Origin: Arcobacter arenosus
GTDB lineage: Bacteria > Campylobacterota > Campylobacteria > Campylobacterales > Arcobacteraceae
DNA: 64,000 nt
Direction: 5' to 3'
NCBI RefSeq assembly: GCF_005771535.1
Contig: NZ_VANU01000005.1
Location: forward strand, 280,950-344,949
A program made the translations under genes and the position numbers. Positions 6,436 through 14,217 of this stretch are shown piece by piece; positions within the stretch are counted from its first letter, which is position 1; every line of letters starts with the position of its first letter. The notes beneath the pieces were generated by a model, which searched no databases, was not told where the DNA came from, and saw nothing but the letters and a program-made list of their open reading frames with translations.

Positions 6436-9243
6436 TTACGCTTTGTAAATCTTTACTGCACATTTTTTAAAGTCTGTTTGTTTTGATTGCGGACAAGTAG
6501 CATCTAAACAAACTTTATTAATAAATACTTTTTCATCAAACCAAGGAACAAATACTAATCCTCTTGAAGGTCTATTTCTTCCTCTAGTTTCCACTCTTGC
6601 TTTAACTTTTCCACGTCTAGATTCAACCCAGCAAAGTCCACCTTGTGAAACTCCATATTTTTTTGCATCTTCTGGATGCATATAACATAATGCTTCTGGA
6701 ACTGCTCTATATAATTCTGGAACTCTCATTGTCATTGTTCCACTATGCCAGTGTTCTAAAACTCTACCTGTACTCATCCATACTGGATACTCAGCATCTG
6801 GTTTTTCTGGTGGATCCATATATGGTCTAGCAAAAATCTTCGCTTTGTTTTTTAAAGATTTTTTAGTTTTATCTTTGATACCTGTTAAATCACCTTGTGC
6901 AAGTGCTTTAGCTAAAGTACCATAGAATGCAAACTCTGTATGACCTGTTTCTTTTCCATATTTTTTTGCATATGGATCGTATTTAGTATTAAATCTCCAT
7001 TGAGTCTCTTTACCATCAACAACTGGCCATTTTAAACCTCTTACTTTGTGATATGTATCAAAGTCAGCTAAATCGTGCGCATGCCCTCTTCCGAAGTTTG
7101 CATACTCTTCAAATAGATATTTTTGGATATGGAAACCATAACCTTTCCAAACTTCTCCATCACTTCCTTTAACATTTCTACTATCACCTAATGCATCTGT
7201 ATCATCAAAACCTACATTGATTGGGTCTTCCATATCTTTTGGATATTTAACTCCACCTTGTTTATATAAAATTTCAAACATTGTAGTGTTTTCGTCATAT
7301 CCCATTTTTTTAGCTTCTGCTATTACATTTGGAAGTTTTTTACCATTTCTTAGAGTATATTCACCCCATAAATCTTTAACTGTAAATCTTTTTGAAAGTT
7401 CTACCCATTGCCATGTATCAGACATTGCATCACCTACAGGTAATACTTGTTGTCTCCAGTGTTGAGTTCTTCTTTCAGCATTTCCATATGCTCCCCATTT
7501 TTCATAAATCATTGCTGATGGTAAAATAAGGTCAGAAACTTTTGCAGAAATTCCTGGATATCCATCTGAAGTTACGATAAAGTTATCCATTTGTCTTGCT
7601 GCTTTAATCCAGTGAGTTGCACTTGCAGTATCTTGATATGGATTACAAACATTTACCCATGCAAATTTAATAACACCATCTTCAATATCTCTATGGATTT
7701 TCATAATATGTTGATTTCCTACTGGATTTAATGTTCCTAATGGAACTTTCCATGCTTTTTCAACGATTTCTCTATGTTTACCATTTGCAACCATCATATC
7801 AGCAGGTAATCTGTGACAGAAAGTTCCTACTTCTCTTGCTGTACCACAAGCACTTGGTTGACCAGTTAATGAGAATGCTCCAGAACCTGGTTTTGCTTGT
7901 TTATTTAATAAAAAGTGAACATTATATGCTAAAGTATTTACCCAAGTACCTCTTGTGTGTTGGTTCATACCCATAGTCCAGAAAGATACTACTTTTCTAG
8001 ATTTTTCAATATATAAAGAAGCTAATGTTTGAAGTTTTTGTTTAAACTCTTCTAGTGACTCATCAGGGTTACCTTTAGAGATTTTAGCAACATAATCTAA
8101 TGTATAAGGCTCTAAGAATTTTTTGTATTCTTCAAAAGAGATTTCCCAGTGTTTTAATCCAGCTGGTTTATTAACCATCTCATCTCCAGCTTTATATCCA
8201 TAAGGTGCTAGTGCAGGAGCTTCTGTTTCAGAAACTATTTTTTTCATCTCTTTAGAGATTGTTTCCATCTCAGCAGCTGTATATTTACCATCTTTAAGTG
8301 ATTTTTCACCCTCTCTTCTCATACCATAACCCATATTAACAGGGCTTGCTGCAAAAACAATATGTTTTTTAACAAAATCCCAATCAATTGCTTCAGGGTG
8401 GTTATATACAATCTCTCTTGCAATATAGTTCCATAAAGCTAAGTCTGTGTTTGGAGTAAAGATAATCTCCATATCAGCTAAGTCTGAAGTTCTATGTCTA
8501 TAAGTTGAAATATTTACAACTTTAACGTTTTTTGGATCAGATAATTTTCTATCAGTTACCCTTGACCATAAAATTGGGTGCATCTCAGCCATATTTGATC
8601 CCCAAGATACTACAGTGTCAGTTAACTCAATATCATCATAACATCCAGATGGTTCATCAATACCAAATGTTTGATAGAAACCAACAACAGCAGATGCCAT
8701 ACAGTGTCTTGCATTTGGATCAATAGCATTTGATCTAAATCCACCTTTCATCATCTTTTGTGCTGCATAACCTTCCATAACTGTATATTGCCCAGAAGCA
8801 AATACCCCTACTCCCTCAGGTCCGCTAGCTTTAAGTGCTTTTTTGATGTGAACTTCCATCTCATCAAATGCTCTTTGCCATGAAACAGGTGCAAATTTAC
8901 CGTTTTTATCAAACTCACCTTTTTCGTTTACTCTTAATAATGGAGTTTTTAATCTATCTGCTCCATACATAATTTTTGCATTAAAATAACCTTTAATACA
9001 GTTAAGACCTCTATTAACTGGTGCTGCTGGATCTCCTTTAACTGCAACGATTCGTCCATTTTTCGTTGCCATCATAATTCCACAACCTGTACCACAAAAT
9101 CTACATGCTGCTTTGTCCCATCGCCAACCAGCTTCTGCTTGATTTGAAGCTGCTTGTAAATTACTTGGGACTGACATACCAACTGCTGCTGCTGCAGAAG
9201 CTGCTGCCGAACTTTTTAGAAAATCTCTTCTTGAAAGTGCCAT
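6436..9243 (-). CDS. napA: NapA, catalytic molybdenum subunit of periplasmic nitrate reductase
   Basis: I choose the ATG at 9243 because GGAGAGG lies just upstream and the Tat signal SRRDFLK then sits at residues 4-10; an earlier in-frame start adds 11 residues without a better site. The 935-aa protein reduces nitrate to nitrite in the periplasm using bis-MGD molybdenum and one [4Fe-4S] cluster. Cluster ligands are Cys47, Cys50, Cys54 and Cys82 (CRFCGTGC...NCIKG), and the Mo-ligating cysteine is Cys181 in [10 protein letters not shown]. The length is slightly above the E. coli protein, typical of epsilon-type NapA. It heads the napAGHBF-orf-LD-PAS operon, with FNR-like sites upstream. Confidence 0.97.
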   Translation of the reverse strand: MALSRRDFLKSSAAASAAAAVGMSVPSNLQAASNQAEAGWRWDKAACRFCGTGCGIMMATKNGRIVAVKGDPAAPVNRGLNCIKGYFNAKIMYGADRLKTPLLRVNEKGEFDKNGKFAPVSWQRAFDEMEVHIKKALKASGPEGVGVFASGQYTVMEGYAAQKMMKGGFRSNAIDPNARHCMASAVVGFYQTFGIDEPSGCYDDIELTDTVVSWGSNMAEMHPILWSRVTDRKLSDPKNVKVVNISTYRHRTSDLADMEIIFTPNTDLALWNYIAREIVYNHPEAIDWDFVKKHIVFAASPVNMGYGMRREGEKSLKDGKYTAAEMETISKEMKKIVSETEAPALAPYGYKAGDEMVNKPAGLKHWEISFEEYKKFLEPYTLDYVAKISKGNPDESLEEFKQKLQTLASLYIEKSRKVVSFWTMGMNQHTRGTWVNTLAYNVHFLLNKQAKPGSGAFSLTGQPSACGTAREVGTFCHRLPADMMVANGKHREIVEKAWKVPLGTLNPVGNQHIMKIHRDIEDGVIKFAWVNVCNPYQDTASATHWIKAARQMDNFIVTSDGYPGISAKVSDLILPSAMIYEKWGAYGNAERRTQHWRQQVLPVGDAMSDTWQWVELSKRFTVKDLWGEYTLRNGKKLPNVIAEAKKMGYDENTTMFEILYKQGGVKYPKDMEDPINVGFDDTDALGDSRNVKGSDGEVWKGYGFHIQKYLFEEYANFGRGHAHDLADFDTYHKVRGLKWPVVDGKETQWRFNTKYDPYAKKYGKETGHTEFAFYGTLAKALAQGDLTGIKDKTKKSLKNKAKIFARPYMDPPEKPDAEYPVWMSTGRVLEHWHSGTMTMRVPELYRAVPEALCYMHPEDAKKYGVSQGGLCWVESRRGKVKARVETRGRNRPSRGLVFVPWFDEKVFINKVCLDATCPQSKQTDFKKCAVKIYKA

Positions 9244-9272
9244 TTCCTCTCCTTTAATGAAATTGTTTTCAA

Positions 9273-9322
9273 ACAAGTAATTCTAACAATTAAGTAAAGG
9301 TTTATTTCTTGACTTGTGTCAA
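9273..9322 (-). promoter_or_regulatory. napA promoter: FNR-like site plus -10 element
   Basis: A perfect palindromic FNR-type 14-mer TTGAC-TTGT-GTCAA lies at 9309-9322 (centre 9315.5). On the minus strand a -10-like TAGAAT is at 9285-9280, predicting a start near 9273, about 42 bases from the box centre. That is the position expected for a class II CRP/FNR activator. The leader to the napA ATG would be about 30 nt. Site and spacing are seen; activation is inferred. Confidence 0.7.
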
Positions 9323-9397
9323 ATTTTTTAAAAAGTTTTATTGTTTACAGATACCATAAAATGGGAGATTGAAACTATTATTTTTTTTGAAAGAAAA

Positions 9398-9411
9398 TTG
9401 ACCTAAGTCAA
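9398..9411. promoter_or_regulatory. Second FNR-like box upstream of napA
   Basis: TTGAC-CTAA-GTCAA has perfect 5+5 dyad symmetry. It lies about 131 bases upstream of the predicted napA start and 89 bases from the proximal site. Its core ACCTAA is shared with the nrfH box and ACCTA with the 23732 box. The remaining sequence between 9244 and 9500 holds no gene. Confidence 0.6.
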
Positions 9412-9451
9412 ATTTTTTTAGAAAAAAAGTGACTATAATTTATGTAAAAAT

Positions 9452-9495
9452 AAAACCGATATAATGTTTTCTATCCAATTTCAAATATCGGTTTT
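9452..9495. terminator. Bidirectional terminator between the sensor gene and napA
   Basis: AAAACCGATAT (9452-9462) and ATATCGGTTTT (9485-9495) form a perfect 11-bp stem with a 22-nt loop. A T-run follows on the plus strand, and TTTTATTTTTA follows on the minus strand. It lies just after the stop of the upstream minus-strand gene (9501) and so separates the crp-sensor unit from nap. Confidence 0.7.
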
Positions 9496-9500
9496 TTTTC

Positions 9501-10496
9501 TTAAGCTTTTTTATCAATACTACAACTAGACAATAACTTATCTAATTCTGCTTTTAAATCTTGTAATTTTTTTGTTGATTTTAATAACTCTTCGGTTGAT
9601 TCAATTACTATATCTTCACTTCTATCAATTTGACTCATAACTTCAGATTTATTTTCAATTTCACTAATTAAATTATCAAACTCATCGGTTAAACTTTCAA
9701 GTTTTTCTGATGCTAGTTTAGATTGTTCTAAAGCATTTTGTGAATAATTTACTGCACTTGAAACTTTTGAGATAAATTGATTAAAGTTATCTGCCATCTC
9801 AACAAACTCTTTTTCACCTTCAACTTTTATTGGTGCCATCTCATTAATATTTTTAGTTCCAATCTCTTTAGCTTTTTCAATAAACTCATTTGCATGACTT
9901 TGTATTTGTCTTAATTGTATTAAAGAATAAAGTGAGAATATAAATAAAAAGGCAAAAGCAGTGTATTGGAAATTTTTAATAAAATTAGTTTTTTCCTCTA
10001 TATAATTAGTATAAAGGGTAACAATCTCATCTACTTCAAATAGTAATTCATTATTTGCTTCATTAAAGTAAAGTAATAATGAGTTGATTTTTTGTGTATC
10101 ATTTTTTAAAATTGCTTCTTTAAACTCTAAAGAATTTTTATAAAAAACATTCCATAAAACTTGAACTTTTTCAATTTGAGATTTGATACTATTAACAGGT
10201 GCTTCTGCTATATTAAGAGTTTTATTTCCATCTTTTAATGTTGCTAGTCCAAAGATAAATTGAGAAATTGCCTTATCCATCTCTGTAAAATTTTTTGATT
10301 TTGTTTGATTTATTAAATATATGTTTTTAGTAATTCTTTGAGTAAGCATTCTTTGTTTACCTGCAATATTTACAATCAAGGCATCTTTAGTGTTTTTGTA
10401 ATTAAGATGTATTGTAATAGAGATAACTGTAAATATTGTTATCATCAATAATGCACCTATAACTTTTATTTTATTACTTACACTTTGAGTTTTCAT
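9501..10496 (-). CDS. Membrane protein with PilJ/NarX-type nitrate-sensor N-terminal domain, no output domain
   Basis: This 331-aa protein has a transmembrane segment at about 10-30, a periplasmic all-helical domain, a second transmembrane segment at about 177-197, and a cytoplasmic HAMP-like and coiled-coil region. Residues 41-58 (IVNIAGKQRMLTQRITKN) match the P-box seen in NarX/NarQ and in PilJ_N domains, where the arginine contacts nitrate. The cytoplasmic part ends in coiled coil (for example LDKLLSSCSIDKKA) with no histidine kinase, GGDEF, HTH or methyl-accepting hairpin. Its ATG overlaps the stop of the CRP/FNR gene by 4 bases, so the two are co-translated. I infer that it senses nitrate or nitrite and signals through protein contact, possibly to that regulator. 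Confidence 0.8.
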   Translation of the reverse strand: MKTQSVSNKIKVIGALLMITIFTVISITIHLNYKNTKDALIVNIAGKQRMLTQRITKNIYLINQTKSKNFTEMDKAISQFIFGLATLKDGNKTLNIAEAPVNSIKSQIEKVQVLWNVFYKNSLEFKEAILKNDTQKINSLLLYFNEANNELLFEVDEIVTLYTNYIEEKTNFIKNFQYTAFAFLFIFSLYSLIQLRQIQSHANEFIEKAKEIGTKNINEMAPIKVEGEKEFVEMADNFNQFISKVSSAVNYSQNALEQSKLASEKLESLTDEFDNLISEIENKSEVMSQIDRSEDIVIESTEELLKSTKKLQDLKAELDKLLSSCSIDKKA

Positions 10497-11158
10497 ATTC
10501 CAACTCCCATATATATTCCTTTTAATTCATCATAATTATTTATTATTATCTTACCCTTATCTATGTCAATGGTTCCATTTCTAGATAATCTTTTTAAAAC
10601 CCTTGATAAAGTTTCAGGTTGGATATGTAAAAGAAGTGATACTTCTGTTCTTTTTAAATCATTAAACATATCTAAATCATTTATTAACATAAATGCAACC
10701 TTTGATGTTGCATCAAAAACCAACTCTCTGTTTATAATACATTGGAGCTGTTGATTTTTATATATTAATTCTTCAACAAATTTCATTACAAGTTCATTTT
10801 GATATAAAAAACTCTCTTTGAATTGTTTATAATCAATTGATAAAAGTGTACTCTCTTTTATAAACTCTGCATTTGAGAAACACCTAACTTGATTTTCCTC
10901 TAAACTTGAAAGTTCAGATATCATAGTATTAGCATATACATAATATAAAAAAATCTCATTATCATATTTATCAATTTTGTAAACTTTTATTTGACCTTCT
11001 AATAGAAACAATAATTTATCCGTAGTATCAGCTTCATAATACAAAATTGAATCTTTTTCATATCTTGAAATATGACTTATCTCTTTTAATACCTTTAATT
11101 CCTCTTCACTAATATGTGAAAAGAGATTGATACTTTTTATAGCCTCATCTAATTTCAT
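10493..11158 (-). CDS. CRP/FNR-family transcription regulator (first of a divergent pair)
   Basis: The start is placed at the ATG at 11158 because GGGAG lies just upstream; the longer reading to 11215 runs through the predicted promoter. The 221-aa protein has an N-terminal cyclic-nucleotide-type beta-barrel (about 10-125), a dimerisation helix and a C-terminal winged HTH. The recognition helix reads QPETLSRVLKRL, containing the E-x-x-S-R set that in FNR contacts TTGAT half-sites. There is no N-terminal four-cysteine cluster, so it is not an oxygen-sensing Fe-S FNR; a haem/NO or other ligand is possible (DNR/NnrR-like). It is coupled to the nitrate-sensor-like membrane protein. Confidence 0.88.
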   Translation of the reverse strand: MKLDEAIKSINLFSHISEEELKVLKEISHISRYEKDSILYYEADTTDKLLFLLEGQIKVYKIDKYDNEIFLYYVYANTMISELSSLEENQVRCFSNAEFIKESTLLSIDYKQFKESFLYQNELVMKFVEELIYKNQQLQCIINRELVFDATSKVAFMLINDLDMFNDLKRTEVSLLLHIQPETLSRVLKRLSRNGTIDIDKGKIIINNYDELKGIYMGVGI

Positions 11159-11181
11159 TTTTCTCCCTGTATTCCCAACAT

Positions 11182-11268
11182 CAGATATTGTATAAAAAAA
11201 AACTTTTAATATCATTGATTTATATCAACTTCAGAATAACATTTTAAGGAATCTGTATATATACTTCT
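11182..11268. promoter_or_regulatory. Shared divergent promoter with one FNR-type box between two regulator genes
   Basis: TTGAT-TTAT-ATCAA at 11215-11228 (centre 11221.5) matches the FNR consensus exactly. Leftward (minus) a -10-like TATACA lies at 11194-11189, predicting a start about 40 bases from the centre. Rightward a TATATA at 11256-11261 predicts a start near 11268, only a few bases before the ATG at 11272, so that transcript may be almost leaderless; the only AAGGA (11246-11250) is about 21 bases from the ATG. One site could therefore control both regulators, including autoregulation. Confidence 0.65.
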
Positions 11269-11271
11269 TGA

Positions 11272-11913
11272 ATGAAAACAATAAATAGATTACAAAAGCA
11301 TGAAATTTTTAATGGCTTGGAACAAAATGAATTAGAAAAAATAGCCCAAATCACCATAACAAAAAATTTTGATAAAGACCAGATAATTTTCTATGAAACA
11401 GAAGAACCTAAATATTTTTATCTACTAAATAATGGGGTAGCAAAGGTTTATAAAGTTGATTCAAAAGGAAATGAGATAGTTTTGCATAATTTTGCAGCTC
11501 CAACTATGATAGCAGAAATGGCATCCATTGAAAACTTTAAATTCCCTGCAAGTTGTGTCGCTATGGATAATTGTGAGTTTCTTCTAATAAAAAAAGAGGA
11601 ATTTGTTAAACTTTTAAAAGCTAATCCTGACATCTCTTTTCATGTAATTAAATCATTAACAAGAAAAATCAGAGGAATGGAAGGTCTTTTAAATAGAAGT
11701 TTAATTTTTGATGCCACAACAAAAGTTGCTCACTATATAATTGAACGTACTGACGATTTTATTATGAAAAAAAATAAAGAAGTGGCAAATGAGTTAAATA
11801 TGACTCCAGAAACTCTATCAAGAGTTCTTAAAAAACTTAAAGATTTAAATATCTTAGATAAAGATAGAAATATACTAAATAAAGATAAATTAGAAACATT
11901 CTTAGACTTTTAA
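11272..11913 (+). CDS. CRP/FNR-family transcription regulator (second of a divergent pair)
   Basis: This 213-aa protein has the same layout as its divergent neighbour: N-terminal sensor barrel (about 10-120), long helix, and winged HTH with NMTPETLSRVLKKLKD carrying the FNR-like E-x-x-S-R contacts. Only two internal cysteines (AASCVAMDNC) are present, so a [4Fe-4S] FNR cluster is unlikely. The gene is followed immediately by an FNR box and the hemerythrin operon. No convincing ribosome binding site lies at normal distance from the ATG, which agrees with a very short leader. The two regulators share the barrel and HTH pattern (for example VFDATSKVA and IFDATTKVA), suggesting an old duplication. 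Confidence 0.88.
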   Translation: MKTINRLQKHEIFNGLEQNELEKIAQITITKNFDKDQIIFYETEEPKYFYLLNNGVAKVYKVDSKGNEIVLHNFAAPTMIAEMASIENFKFPASCVAMDNCEFLLIKKEEFVKLLKANPDISFHVIKSLTRKIRGMEGLLNRSLIFDATTKVAHYIIERTDDFIMKKNKEVANELNMTPETLSRVLKKLKDLNILDKDRNILNKDKLETFLDF

Positions 11914-11966
11914 TTCATTGATTTATATCAATGAATTTATTTATATTTTCATATATTATTCTTAAA
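11913..11966 (+). promoter_or_regulatory. FNR-type promoter of the hemerythrin operon
   Basis: TTGAT-TTAT-ATCAA at 11918-11931 lies inside a larger perfect palindrome with 10-base arms (ATTCATTGAT / ATCAATGAAT, 11913-11936), centre 11924.5. A -10-like TATTAT (11954-11959) predicts a start near 11966, which is 41.5 bases from the centre, the class II FNR position. The core 14-mer is identical to the one between the two regulators. The hairpin may also end the upstream gene. Confidence 0.7.
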
Positions 11967-11980
11967 AAAAAGGATGATAT

Positions 11981-12406
11981 ATGAATGTAAATGAATTTAT
12001 GACAAATGACCACAGAGCTTGTGACGAACAATTTGCTAATCTTGAAAATATGATTGACCAAGGAAATTTTGACAATGGTATATCTATGTTTGAAGAGTTT
12101 CATGAGCATATGATAAAACACTTCGATATGGAAGAAAAAGTTATGTTCCCAATGTTTAATGAGGCACAAAGTGAAGGTTGTAATCCAACTCAAGTTATGA
12201 TAATGGAACACAATCAAATGAGAGCTTTATTAAATAAAATGAAAAGTGCTATCCAAGTAAAAGATAAAAACTCTTTTTTAGGTCTTAGTGAAAATCTAAT
12301 GTTTTTAGTTCAACAACACAATATGAAAGAAGAACAAATAATGTACAACTTAGTTGATAATGCTTTAGATTCACAAGAAGTTATAAACAAAATGAACGAG
12401 ATTTAA
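11981..12406 (+). CDS. Hemerythrin-like di-iron protein
   Basis: This 141-aa cytoplasmic four-helix protein has the hemerythrin HHE-type iron ligands in order: DHRACDEQF near residue 11, FHEHMIKHFDMEEKVMFP near residues 43-60, MEHNQMRAL near 76, and QQHNMKEEQIMY near 108-120. Such domains bind O2 or NO at a di-iron site or store iron; an AGGA precedes the ATG by a normal spacing. It is the first gene of a three-gene operon with a DUF2249-like protein and a large membrane protein, driven by a predicted FNR-type promoter. That context favours a role in NO or oxygen handling. Confidence 0.9.
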   Translation: MNVNEFMTNDHRACDEQFANLENMIDQGNFDNGISMFEEFHEHMIKHFDMEEKVMFPMFNEAQSEGCNPTQVMIMEHNQMRALLNKMKSAIQVKDKNSFLGLSENLMFLVQQHNMKEEQIMYNLVDNALDSQEVINKMNEI

Positions 12407-12407
12407 A

Positions 12408-12662
12408 ATGTTAAAAGAGATTTTACTTGATTGTACAATGCTTGAATCACCAGAGCCACTAAATTTGGTTATTCAAAACCTTGGAAATATATCTAAAACA
12501 ACTTATATAAAAATGATCCATAGAATGCAACCAATGATGTTATTTAATATCTTAGATCAAAATGGTTTTAAATATATAACAATGGAAGAAAACAATCAAG
12601 TTGAAATCTATATATTTAAAGAAGAGTTCTATGAGGAGCAAAAAAGATGTATACAGGATTAA
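12408..12662 (+). CDS. DUF2249/TusA-like small protein
   Basis: This 84-aa protein follows the hemerythrin gene by one base. The pattern LDCTMLESPEPLNLVIQNL, then a central HRMQPMMLFNILDQNGF and a final strand EIYIF matches the DUF2249 family, which has the SirA/TusA fold. The TusA catalytic cysteine (CPxP) is not present as such: the segment reads SPEPL, with a Cys (residue 9) a few residues earlier. DUF2249 proteins recur next to hemerythrin and NO-related genes in denitrifiers and Campylobacterota. Function is unproven. Its end overlaps the next gene by 16 bases. Confidence 0.72.
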   Translation: MLKEILLDCTMLESPEPLNLVIQNLGNISKTTYIKMIHRMQPMMLFNILDQNGFKYITMEENNQVEIYIFKEEFYEEQKRCIQD

Positions 12663-13906
12663 GCCTAGACCAAGCTCCACCATTTGAAGCACCTTTAAAA
12701 TTTTTCTTAACAGCTCCACTTTTTGCAACATTGGCTGGAATAATTGTATTTTTTTTAGATGACTTAAATATGTTTGCAAGGCAAACTATTGGACTAGTAC
12801 ATATCTTAACAATTGGATTTATGATGATGATTATATTTGGAGCATTACTTCAAATGCTTCCAGTAGTTGCAGGAGCAGTTATAAAAAAACCAAAAATAGT
12901 AGCAAATACAACTTATAGTTTTCTATTAATAGGGGTTATATCATTTTTTCTTGGTTTTTATTTTTATGAAAAAAGTGCTTTGTTTATTTCATCAATATCA
13001 TTACTAACAGCATCAGTTGTTTTTTTAGGTATTTGTTTATATGAACTAATGAAAGTAAAACCAAAATCTTTTATTGTTCAAGGTATGATTTTTTCTACTT
13101 TTTTTGCACTTTTAGCTATATTTATTGGGATTTATATGGGTATTTCCCATGCAAAAGAAAATATTAGTGCATCATATTTTCTTTTTACAAGTATCCATTA
13201 TAATTTTGTTTTTGTAGGATTTATCTTTTTATTAATTGCCTCTATTACATTTCAAGTTGTTCCTATGTTTTGGGTAACTAATCCATTTGAAAAAACAAAA
13301 CAAAAATTTATAATCTATTTTACAGTAGTTATGTTAGTTATATTTTCTATATCTTTATTATTAGGGCTTCAAGATTTATTTTTTTATAAAATTGCTTTAT
13401 TTTTTATTTGTTCATATTTTGCATATCAAACAATAAAAACTATTATAAGTAGAAAAAGAAAATTAAAAGATTTATCAGTTAACTACTATCTTACAAGTAT
13501 GTTTTTTCTAATTTTAGGTTCACTATATTTTATAATTTATGATTTTTTTAATCTTAAAATTGAGATTTTAGCAGTCTTATGGGGAATTGGTTTTATTATG
13601 TCAATTATGAATGGAATGTTATATAAAATAGTTCCTTTTTTAGCATGGTTTCATCTAAGCTCAAAAGGTTTTTTTGATATACCAACAATTAGAGATATGA
13701 TTCCACCTAAACAAATTGAGATACAATTCTTTTTACACCTTGGTGCAATTATATTTTTTCTATTATTTTTGATTTTTGAGTACTCAATTTTATTAAAACT
13801 TGCAGCAGTTGTTTTTGCTCTATCAAATATATATTTATTTTTTAATCTTTTCAAAGCTGCTAAAGTCTATTTAGATTTTGATACAAGTCAAAGTATACTA
13901 AACTAA
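12647..13906 (+). CDS. Twelve-TM-type membrane protein related to NnrS / haem-copper oxidase subunit I-like families
   Basis: This 419-aa, very hydrophobic protein has about 11-12 transmembrane helices. GAGGAG lies 8 bases before the ATG. Two helices repeat a pattern: LVHILTIGFMMMIIFGALLQ then MLPVV (near residues 50-75), and IHYNFVFVGFIFLLIASI then TFQVVPMF (near 185-210), each with a His, a G-F and a proline after 20-odd residues. The pattern resembles metal- or haem-binding helices in NnrS and CcoN/NorB-like proteins, but the full six-His set of an oxidase is not evident. Third gene of the hemerythrin operon; I infer a role in NO stress or anaerobic respiration. Confidence 0.65.
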   Translation: MYTGLSLDQAPPFEAPLKFFLTAPLFATLAGIIVFFLDDLNMFARQTIGLVHILTIGFMMMIIFGALLQMLPVVAGAVIKKPKIVANTTYSFLLIGVISFFLGFYFYEKSALFISSISLLTASVVFLGICLYELMKVKPKSFIVQGMIFSTFFALLAIFIGIYMGISHAKENISASYFLFTSIHYNFVFVGFIFLLIASITFQVVPMFWVTNPFEKTKQKFIIYFTVVMLVIFSISLLLGLQDLFFYKIALFFICSYFAYQTIKTIISRKRKLKDLSVNYYLTSMFFLILGSLYFIIYDFFNLKIEILAVLWGIGFIMSIMNGMLYKIVPFLAWFHLSSKGFFDIPTIRDMIPPKQIEIQFFLHLGAIIFFLLFLIFEYSILLKLAAVVFALSNIYLFFNLFKAAKVYLDFDTSQSILN

Positions 13907-13916
13907 TTTAGTATAC
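13893..13916 (+). terminator. Hairpin over the stop codon of the membrane protein
   Basis: GTATACTAAA (13893-13902) and TTTAGTATAC (13907-13916) form a perfect 10-bp stem with loop CTAA that contains part of the TAA stop. AATTGTTTTA follows, a weak T-run. It is a probable intrinsic terminator or 3' stabiliser of the hemerythrin operon. Confidence 0.5.
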
Positions 13917-13945
13917 AATTGTTTTATCCCAATAAAGGATTTAAC

Positions 13946-14188
13946 ATGTACAAATTAGTTTTCATTTTAGCTTTTTTAATTATTGGCTCTTATGCTAATG
14001 ATAACTTACAAGAAAAGAATCTTCAAAAACAAATTGAAAAAGAAAAGAAATATAAAGAGGAACAAAAATTTTATCAAGGGAAAAACTACGATTTAGATAG
14101 TTTTAAAGTTGATGAAAACTCTTTAAAAAATATTCCTGAACAAAAAAACTACAATGAAGACTTTGATATGGATCATACCTATGACTAA
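13946..14188 (+). CDS. Small exported charged protein, unrecognised
   Basis: The start is the ATG at 13946, preceded by AAAGGA at good spacing; an upstream in-frame start would destroy the signal peptide. The 80-aa product has a signal peptide (MYKLVFILAFLIIGSYA) and then a strongly charged Lys/Glu-rich helical stretch (QEKNLQKQIEKEKKYKEEQK) and an acidic C-terminus (DFDMDHTYD). No cysteine or known motif is seen. It lies between the hemerythrin operon and a convergent MCE gene and may have its own transcript. Confidence 0.6.
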   Translation: MYKLVFILAFLIIGSYANDNLQEKNLQKQIEKEKKYKEEQKFYQGKNYDLDSFKVDENSLKNIPEQKNYNEDFDMDHTYD

Positions 14189-14213
14189 AAGTAGAGAATT
14201 TAATTCTCTACTT
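14189..14213. terminator. Bidirectional terminator between convergent genes
   Basis: AAGTAGAGAAT and ATTCTCTACTT form a perfect 11-bp stem with a 3-nt loop, directly after the stop of the small exported gene (14188) and next to the stop of the minus-strand MCE gene (14218). Confidence 0.65.
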
Positions 14214-14217
14214 AAAC

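Noticed and set aside
10493..11215. Longer CRP/FNR protein starting at 11215
   Set aside because: Its first codon touches the FNR box and the extension covers the predicted -10 element; the ATG at 11158 has a good ribosome site.
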